NCBI GenBank assembly: GCA_019828595.1
Contig: JAHQRK010000014.1
Coordinates: forward strand, 1,240,001 to 1,304,000
Length of the DNA: 64,000 nt
From: Aphanomyces cochlioides
Lineage: Eukaryota > Oomycota > Saprolegniomycetes > Saprolegniales > Verrucalvaceae
Direction of reading: 5' to 3'
Part shown: positions 57,534 through 64,000 of the stretch, piece by piece
Position numbering within the stretch: position 1 is the first letter of the stretch
Layout of the letters: each line of letters opens with the position of its first letter
Position numbers and translations under genes: made by a program
The notes under the pieces: generated by a model
What the model was told of the DNA's origin: nothing
The model's database searches: none
What the model saw: only the letters and a program-made list of their open reading frames with translations

Positions 57534-59378
57534 CTACAACTCGTCGCGCTTGAATGCATTCAACTCCTCTTCGAGTTCCTTCAAAATTTCTTCAGGGGCT
57601 TGTACCTCAGCCCCAGCGGCGACCTCTGCTTTATGTTTCGCAATCATTTCCTTGTCTTCATTATTCACGCGCGTCCACACTTTGCTGTCAACCTGCAGTT
57701 CCGTCGACTGATGCGACGTGACAAAGTCCATCATTTCTTCCATTGTTGGATACGTCTTCTTTATGAAAATATCGAGTCGTTTGCGGTTCTTGGGGACATA
57801 GTACAACCGAGGTAGTTGGGTCCAAGCTTCGTCGTCCAATTCTAGGAGATCGTTCTGGGACATATCCATCTTTGCAACGAGGATGTTCTTCTCACGACGC
57901 CATACTTTGGCAAAGCGTTCCAAGTGATGAGTCATCCATTTCGAAGGCGGATGTGCATCGCTTCTCGTTAATAGCACGAGCACATCCTGGTCTCGGTTGC
58001 GAATCACTTCCTCCTTCCATGTCTTGGTGACGGTGATGCGAACAAGTCCAGTGTTTGGAGTGGGGGGCTCTTGAGACTTCAGCTCGGCATTTGCTCGATC
58101 TGACAAAACATCATGGACCAACGAACGCATTTGTTCGAGATCATGCGCAGTTTCACTCGACAGCACATACTTGCGATCGCGCTTCATATTGACAACCAGC
58201 AGTGCTGGTTTGTCGCTTGGAACGTTCCAGAACTGGTAATCAAAATTCATAGCATCCTCGGGGTCCTCAACAGTGTAGGCGACAAGCACTTGATCGGCAA
58301 ATTCACGGGCGAGAGCTTCGAGGGTTGGCGTGGCAGCTTTACGTGCAGCCTCAGTCTTGAAGAATGCAAGCGCACGGAAACGCTTCTTGTGTTCAAGAAA
58401 GTTGCGAACTTTGTACTCATCCTTGTCTCCCATATTGGTCAATAGTGGCATGTTGTAGTCTTCAATGAATGCCTTGACATTTTCCACACTCAACTCACCC
58501 TCGAATTGAATGCTCTGTGGAGTGGCAAAGTCGCGGAGGAGGTAGATTCCATTTAGAACCACTTCTTGGACGTCTGTGACGCCAATTCGCAACAGATCGA
58601 GCGATTGCACATACGCGAATTGTACTTTAGTCTTCAATTCAGAAGCAACGGCTTTGTATTGCGCAAGATCTCCGGTCTCCTCAGTGAAATGAGCAAGGAA
58701 TTTAATGTTTGCTTGGTTGAACATCTTCCTTCGCTTCCATTTCTTCAAGCCCGTTTCGTCCGTGAGCAACATCACCGATGGAATCGTCTGTGCAATGATA
58801 AATTGGCGAATATCATGGTGCGCCACTGGGGAGAGAATTGGGGTGAGCTGGGTGCCGTTGAAGAAGAGTCGCATGTCAGGACGTTCATGCGACACTTGAT
58901 ATGTTTCGGCAATTTCTTGGTGCTCTGGCTCGGAGATATCCAGGCGAGCCATGGTAATATTAGCTGTGGTGAAGGCCTTCAGATTCTCGCCGATTTCCAT
59001 GCTTGCCTTTTCCCAGTGGAGCGCATAAAATTCATAGTCTGGCATCGTCGGGGAGTAAAAGAGGACGCCCACATACTTTTCACCTTCAATCGCCTTGTCA
59101 AAATTGAGATCCGTGAGCTCAATCGCCGTGGGGTTGTTCAAATCAGGGATGCCAAACCGGTCCATCTGCTGAAAGTCTGCGTCGCCCGTGATTCCTTTGT
59201 CTTTGAATCCCGGGCCTGTCGGGTTGGGCATAAACTGGTGCAAGTTCTTAGCCTGGTCAGCCATCTTGGCTTCAAAATTTGCCGCTGCAGCTGCAGCCGC
59301 CGCCTTCACATCTGCAGTTGCTACCTGTACATAAGCAGCCACACATAGCGCGGCTGTTGCTACAATGGACGTCTTCAT
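57534..59378 (-). CDS. PDI-like ER protein without any cysteine in the mature chain
   Basis: An uninterrupted frame of 614 residues from ATG 59378. The frame extends 13 codons upstream only to GTG, and ATG 59378 gives a clean signal peptide (MKTSIVATAALCVAAYVQVA). The protein ends in KRDEL, a KDEL-type ER retrieval signal. It has several thioredoxin-fold-like segments. Where PDI has W-C-G-H-C-K, it reads FYSPTMPDYEFYALHW (about residues 107-122) and LVLLTRSDAHPPSKWM (about 467-482). The only Cys is in the signal peptide. A CxxC pair is required for disulphide exchange, so a redox role is ruled out; a chaperone or binding role in the ER lumen is inferred. An N-terminal Ala-rich stretch and an acidic C-terminus are as in PDI relatives. 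The gene runs toward E, with 57 bp between stops. Confidence 0.8.
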   Translation of the reverse strand: MKTSIVATAALCVAAYVQVATADVKAAAAAAAANFEAKMADQAKNLHQFMPNPTGPGFKDKGITGDADFQQMDRFGIPDLNNPTAIELTDLNFDKAIEGEKYVGVLFYSPTMPDYEFYALHWEKASMEIGENLKAFTTANITMARLDISEPEHQEIAETYQVSHERPDMRLFFNGTQLTPILSPVAHHDIRQFIIAQTIPSVMLLTDETGLKKWKRRKMFNQANIKFLAHFTEETGDLAQYKAVASELKTKVQFAYVQSLDLLRIGVTDVQEVVLNGIYLLRDFATPQSIQFEGELSVENVKAFIEDYNMPLLTNMGDKDEYKVRNFLEHKKRFRALAFFKTEAARKAATPTLEALAREFADQVLVAYTVEDPEDAMNFDYQFWNVPSDKPALLVVNMKRDRKYVLSSETAHDLEQMRSLVHDVLSDRANAELKSQEPPTPNTGLVRITVTKTWKEEVIRNRDQDVLVLLTRSDAHPPSKWMTHHLERFAKVWRREKNILVAKMDMSQNDLLELDDEAWTQLPRLYYVPKNRKRLDIFIKKTYPTMEEMMDFVTSHQSTELQVDSKVWTRVNNEDKEMIAKHKAEVAAGAEVQAPEEILKELEEELNAFKRDEL

Positions 59379-59982
59379 CGTTGCCTTGCCAATTCCGAAA
59401 TGAAAGATCTTCCCCACTCGAAAGATCGCGTCAAGTTTGGTCGATATTCGAAACTGTCATATCCGGAATCCGGATAAAAAGGAGTAATACCAATAAAGGT
59501 ATGGTATACAAATGCCAGTACAAATTGTTTCTCTTGATTTACGTATTGTTTACTCAAAGCAAGATTAAGAGATGATACACATGATGGAACTGCATCACGA
59601 TGCTTCAAGAAGACCGACCGGACATGGATGTTGCTACAGTATTGCAGGGAGCTCCCAGGAGATGGAATGGAGCACATGCTGCTATCCCGGCAAAAAGAAT
59701 ATCCTGCCTTTCAATCATTTTCGAAAATTGCGCCTTGAAACGCATGAATAGCGCCAAAATGCCGCGTGCCTGGATGAGCTGTACCGTTGGTTCTCGCCTC
59801 TCGCAAAGAGGATGCAATGAAGAGTTGGCAGGTTGGCAGAGATGGGTCCAAGCGCACCTATGTCGAGTGAAGCTTTGCCATGTCTCTGGGCCTTCCACGA
59901 GATAATTCTGTCACAGGCCTGGTGTTCTGATTGGCTCCACTTGATGATGGTTGCGCATGGGTTTCATTTTGGGAATTCCACC
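59379..59982. other. Shared upstream region of divergent genes
   Basis: 604 bp separate the PDI-like gene (minus) and the decarboxylase gene (plus). On the minus strand CTTTCATTTCGG lies about 20 bases before ATG 59378 and resembles the oomycete initiator. The plus-strand frame open from 59833 to the decarboxylase start is probably leader sequence. Confidence 0.45.
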
Positions 59983-61653
59983 ATGGTTGTCGCACTACCA
60001 GCGTCGTTGCAAGGACGTGAAGGACTCGAACGACTTGAACAGCTCGTCGAGACTTACGGCACGCCACTTCAGCTCTACGATGAGCAAATGATCCGAGACA
60101 ATGCGCGCAACTTGCTTGCAACGTTCCGTAAGGAGTTTCCAACCTTTCAAGAGTTTTTCGCCGTGAAAGCATTGCCCAACCCGGCGATTCTCAAAGTGCT
60201 CAACCAAGAAGGATGCGGCTTTGATTGCTCATCGACCGCCGAATTGTACATCTGCAAGCAACTGGGTGTGCCCGGCGACAAAGTCATCTATACGTCGAAC
60301 TACACGTCCAAGAAAGACTTGGCGCTTGCGTACGACATGGGTGTCATTATCAATCTCGATGGTGTGTTTTCTTCGTTCGTAAACCTCACTGCTTACCGTC
60401 TCCTGCGTAGATATTTCACTTGTCGATGCATTGGTTGAAGTCCGAGGTCGTTGCCCCGATCTCATGTGCTTTCGATTGAACCCTGTATGATCCGATCCAC
60501 TTGCTGCTTCTGCACTTGCTCACGTCCTCTTTAGGGCCTTGGACGCACAGATTCGGAAACGAAATCGAACGTCCTCGGTGGTCCTAATGCCAAGTTTGGC
60601 GTGCCTCCCTTCCAAGTACACACTTGAAAAGCGATCTCTAGATCTGACATGCGTCGACGTCTTGTAGATTGTCGAAGCGTATCGCAAAGCCCAAGCTGCT
60701 GGCGCGACTCGATTCGGCATTCACATGATGACAGGCTCTTGTGTGATGAACAACGACTACTGGAAGGACACCGTGACAGTCTTGTACGAGACGGCCATGC
60801 AAATCCACAAGGAGGTAAGCTACCCATTGTCCATTGCTTGATCAAATCATGCAGTTGGGCATCACGTTCGAGTTCATGAACATCGGTGGTGGTCTGGGCA
60901 TTCCATACCTTCCAGATCAAGTACGTTTGATTGCCTTGGATGTAACCAAAGCTCATTTTGGTGTAGGAACGCGTTGACATTGCCGCTGTCGCTGGACTGT
61001 TGCGCAACACGTTTGACGACTTGATGGCCAAGCACGGCATGGTACTGATCCATCGAGCATATTTGAAAGTTTAACGCATTGGATAGACTTCAATGCCACA
61101 ATTGGCCATGGAGAATGGACGCTACATGACTGGTCCCTTTGGATGGCTCATCAGTCGATGCCAAGCCATCAAGCAATCGTACGCCAAGTATTATGGCTTG
61201 GATGCGAGCATGGCGCACTTGATGCGTCCTGGCATGTACGGCGCTTATCATCATATTACGATTCCTGCTCGCGAATTGGCTCAAGCTCCAGTGTCGAAAG
61301 CCAACGTCGTTGGCGATCTGTGTGAAAACAACGACTGGTACGACCTACTTGTCCTTCCCATGACCGTTCCTCACATAACCATGACGTAGGTTTGGCAAGG
61401 ACCGTGAGCTGCCAGAAGCGCAAGTCGGTGACATTTTTGTCATCCACGACACGGGAGCGCATTCCCACTCGATGTGTTTTCAATACAATGGCAAATTGCG
61501 ATCTCCTGAAGTCCTCTTGGCAGCTGACGGCACGCCGCGCCTCATGTACTCTATGCTTCCTTTACTTTCTGCTCATCTATGTCCTCTTCTAGTCGCAAGC
61601 GTGAGACGTACGACGCGTTGTTTGGCAACTGCGTGCTCCCGGAAGACTTGTAA
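59983..61653 (+). CDS. Diaminopimelate decarboxylase (group IV PLP enzyme)
   Basis: The start chosen is ATG 59983 in CCACCATGG context. Exons join in frame: 59983-60361, then introns starting near 60362, 60486, 60621, 60814, 60920, 61041, 61339 and 61555, ending in RKRETYDALFGNCVLPEDL and TAA at 61651. EFFAVKALPNPAILKVLNQE carries the PLP-binding Lys; FDCSSTAEL, FRLNP, and FEFMNIGGGLGIPY (Gly-rich phosphate loop) follow. Later come GRYMTGPFGWLI, VGDLCENNDW (the C-E-x-x-D signature) and MYGAYHHIT. These fit the DAP/ornithine decarboxylase fold, with DAP decarboxylase preferred; it would make lysine from meso-diaminopimelate, a pathway oomycetes have. The usual E-P-G-R reads M-E-N-G-R. Ornithine/arginine decarboxylase is the main alternative. 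Confidence 0.75.
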
Positions 61654-61669
61654 GATATGAGATTAAACG

Positions 61670-62977
61670 CTAGTTAACCAACTGGACGCCTTGGGCCAAC
61701 AAGTCTTTGAACGACCATCCTGGAATCGTGTTCTTGCCGTCGTTCTTCCAGTTCGAGTAGACCCATCCCTTGGGAGCCAAGTTGACGACATCCAGCACTT
61801 TCTTGGCCCACGTGGCAGTATCGACGCTGCTGGAAAAGTTCTTGACGGCATTCCAGCTTCCGATGAAGAGGGGATCGCCAGTCCATCCAGTGATGTCATC
61901 TTTGAAAGCGTTGAACATACTTTCGTTCATGAAGGCCGTCACGTTGGTCTCCACTTTGTGCCATTCTTGCCAGTGGTTGACGACTGTTTCAGGCGCTTCG
62001 GGCCAAATGCTGAACGTCATCATGGTCTCGTCGTTGTCGGTGATGAAGCTATAAGATCCCTTGTGCTGCATGTCGCCAAAAGATTGCGTGGTCAGGATGG
62101 CGCGCTTCGTCAGATTGCGAATCCACGGGTAGACGCTTCGGTAGAATGCGAACAATTCGCGTTGAGAGAGAGTTGGGTTGGGAGTTCTCTGGGGCTCGTT
62201 CAAGAGGCCGAGGCCGAGGAACGCATCATCATCTTTGTATCGGTTGATGATGAACTTGACCAAGTCTGTCGTCGCGTTGTACGCCAATTTGTTTTGAGCA
62301 AGGTCAAAGTCTCTGCCAGATGTGACGGGGGCGGAACTAGGCTTCGAGTTCTGAGCTCCCAACGCAGCTGTGATATCGACGAGCACGGAGATGTTGTGCG
62401 TCTTGGCCCATTCTTTGATGAGCTTGTCAAGGTAGTCAGCAGATCCTGCAGTAAACATCGAGTAGTGGAGGGGCAACCAATTCGTCGGGTCGTTCGTAAT
62501 CGACTCCGTGTAGTTGGTGCCTGTGATCCAGAACCCAATGGGGACGCGTACTGTGTTCAATTTTGCTGCCGCAATGGCTCTGATGTCGTCTTCGGTGATC
62601 CATGTATCTCGGTGGGTTTTGAACTTGGCGTCCATTTCGGTTTTCTTGTTGTTGTTCTTATACCAGTCCGCAACAGCAAACTCTCCAAGCGCTGAGACGT
62701 TTGCTGGAACTCCTTGGTAAATGACGGACGAAGGAGTGACTTCATAGTCGGCAACGAGCCAGCCCGCAAGGTTAACACCTTGGACTTTCACGTGTCTTTC
62801 AGTAATTGCGTACGACATGTGATAGTTGGGTGGATCTGGACGCTGCGAGATGCTCAGCAGGATGCAAACACCGATAACAACACCAAGTGGTAGACAGAAC
62901 CATAAAAGACGGCGCAGAATCACCACGGAGGAGCTTACTTTGGCCACGGGTTCATCCAGAGCTGGGTCGTTCTTCAT
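61670..62977 (-). CDS. GH5 exo-beta-1,3-glucanase-like membrane protein, nucleophile lost
   Basis: 435 residues in one exon from ATG 62977; the frame runs upstream to TTG only. A short cytosolic tail is followed by a membrane helix (LLWFCLPLGVVIGVCILLSI), so type II. The domain resembles fungal/oomycete exo-1,3-beta-glucanases: VQGVNLAGWLV, LNTVRVPIGFWI, the LLNEPQ acid/base motif, and a C-terminal GWVYSNWKND. The nucleophile motif G-E-W reads FIGSWN (Ser codon 61858-61860). The H-G-A-P-G-S-Q-N substrate loop reads TAALGAQN, without the His. A retaining glucosidase should not work without the nucleophile, so a glucan-binding or scaffold role is inferred. The frame is clean. It converges on the decarboxylase with 16 bp between stop codons. 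Confidence 0.8.
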   Translation of the reverse strand: MKNDPALDEPVAKVSSSVVILRRLLWFCLPLGVVIGVCILLSISQRPDPPNYHMSYAITERHVKVQGVNLAGWLVADYEVTPSSVIYQGVPANVSALGEFAVADWYKNNNKKTEMDAKFKTHRDTWITEDDIRAIAAAKLNTVRVPIGFWITGTNYTESITNDPTNWLPLHYSMFTAGSADYLDKLIKEWAKTHNISVLVDITAALGAQNSKPSSAPVTSGRDFDLAQNKLAYNATTDLVKFIINRYKDDDAFLGLGLLNEPQRTPNPTLSQRELFAFYRSVYPWIRNLTKRAILTTQSFGDMQHKGSYSFITDNDETMMTFSIWPEAPETVVNHWQEWHKVETNVTAFMNESMFNAFKDDITGWTGDPLFIGSWNAVKNFSSSVDTATWAKKVLDVVNLAPKGWVYSNWKNDGKNTIPGWSFKDLLAQGVQLVN

Positions 62978-64000
62978 CTCGACGGCGCCAGAGCAGAATC
63001 GAAAACTGGTCTGCAGTTCTGCATCGAGCTGGGCTCTTGCATCTGATTGGTGGAAATATGGAATGCTCGACGGGGAATTTTCCCACTGGATTGTCAAGGT
63101 GAACCATACAATTCGGAAACTCTGTGCCGTTTGAATAACCGTTGAATAACCAGCACCCAAGCACTCATGACTGTGATTCTATTCAAAGTGGTGTGCGAAG
63201 GAGATTCAAAACTTGAGGGAAAATGTTCTTAAATATCAAGACTAGTGTTGACTTGTGATCACGTGGATTGTGTAGGTCCAGTGGTCAGTCTGCACCCAGG
63301 TGAGTAGAAATCATCTGCAAGCAACAACGAAATGGGAAGAATCCGAATGTATTGAGTGGAATACTCCTAGTCAAGAGATCCAAATTTTCAGGTCTGGCGT
63401 GTGCAACAACCACGGCAATAATTTATTGCACCCAAATTTCCAAAAACAATTCTTGAAATTGATGTCTTAATTGCAGTATCAGGAATTTCGCACTTGTGGA
63501 TTGTCCAAGCAAGCAGTGCAAGTCGGACGCAGGTCGAATGTAGGAGACACTGGTTCATGTGTTGGTTTCATTTAGCGCAGAGTGTTCTCGTTTTTGTGTC
63601 TCAAATTCTGCCGACCAGCATTTTATACTTTTTCGAAAAATGTAATTTTTGGTTTTATTTTCATATTTTATGGTGATTTTTATTCTTTTTCGCAAAAATC
63701 GTTTCTGGTGCTTGTCTATTCAACCAAGCAAAGATGGAATTTTCCAACACATGACGTGTTGTCTCGACTCTGTAGATATCGCTGTGACGGAAGAAATGAC
63801 TCCAGAGGCGGTGCTCCATCATTCCTTTTATGGACACACCAATTTAGAAGCAAGTGTGTGGGAGTTGTTGGGGCCGCGGTATGTACCAACACTTCCCAAT
63901 GCAATTCGTAGTCTGAATTCAAACCTTGTGGCAGGCTCTATCGTGTTTCTCTCGGATTTGCTCATAGTTACAGGTTGCAAGTCGATGAATAGTCTTGGTT
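62978..64000. other. Upstream region of the GH5 gene, no gene seen
   Basis: The frame of the GH5 gene stays open to 63160 without ATG, so this is probably its 5' leader. Beyond 63180 there are only short frames and a T-rich tract (about 63590-63710). Nothing could be assigned. Confidence 0.4.

Noticed and set aside
58566..59348. 260-residue open frame on plus, opposite the PDI-like gene
   Set aside because: No recognisable domain, and the other strand has signal peptide, RDEL end and thioredoxin-like sequence. It is an antisense shadow.
61691..62695. 334-residue open frame on plus, opposite the GH5 gene
   Set aside because: Composition is unlike a protein family and the reverse strand has clear GH5 motifs. 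Shadow of the real gene.
1..64000. CRISPR arrays, rRNA genes, bacterial operons
   Set aside because: Nothing of the kind was seen; the spliced genes show eukaryotic nuclear DNA.

Overview
The window looks like nuclear DNA of an oomycete, most likely a Saprolegniales water mould. This is inferred from gene content and style and has not been searched. Genes are split by very short GT..AG introns (about 39-50 nt, in places exactly 42). The content fits: membrane-anchored GH5 beta-glucanase-like proteins, an ankyrin/TRP-type channel family, diaminopimelate decarboxylase, tyrosine-recombinase (Crypton-type), pogo and PIF/Harbinger transposon relics, and a core-promoter-like TCATTTCC block just upstream of start codons.

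Layout. 0-0.5 kb: the 5' part of a Myb/SANT gene on the minus strand. 1.3-5.2 kb: two tail-to-tail GH5 paralogues. One is intronless and has lost both catalytic glutamates; the other has eight exons and keeps them. 5.5-5.8 kb: a possible small Cys-rich membrane-associated protein. 7.5-57.5 kb: an array of one large gene family. Copy A (7.5-14.3) is intact, copy B (19.0-25.7) has two nonsense codons, a split and decayed copy C lies at 27.0-31.2 with halves on opposite strands, copy D (43.1-49.9) is intact, and copy E (50.8-57.5) has nonsense and frameshift lesions. Transposon relics and small inverted-repeat elements fill the gaps (14.5-18.8 and 31.2-43 kb). 57.5-63 kb: an ordinary gene-dense end with a cysteine-free PDI-like ER protein (minus), diaminopimelate decarboxylase (plus) and a GH5 exo-glucanase-like protein (minus) whose nucleophile Glu is Ser.

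The large family is the most interesting content. Each full copy has 18 exons, all introns in phase 0, and codes for roughly 2,000 residues. In order these are an acidic N-terminus, ankyrin repeats (one per exon), a single exon of about 1,818 nt with four repeats of an unrecognised beta-rich module each ending in CxxC-x10-CxxC, more single-exon ankyrin repeats, a conserved linker, a multi-pass TRP/ion-transport domain with a pore loop, and a coiled-coil tail. Copies A and B share a stretch of 1,078 bases with no difference that I can see, inside otherwise diverged genes. This is a strong sign of recent gene conversion over the channel core.

Three separate enzyme families here (two GH5 types and a PDI) have members lacking the residues needed for catalysis. 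Repurposed, non-catalytic proteins are therefore a recurring theme of the locus.
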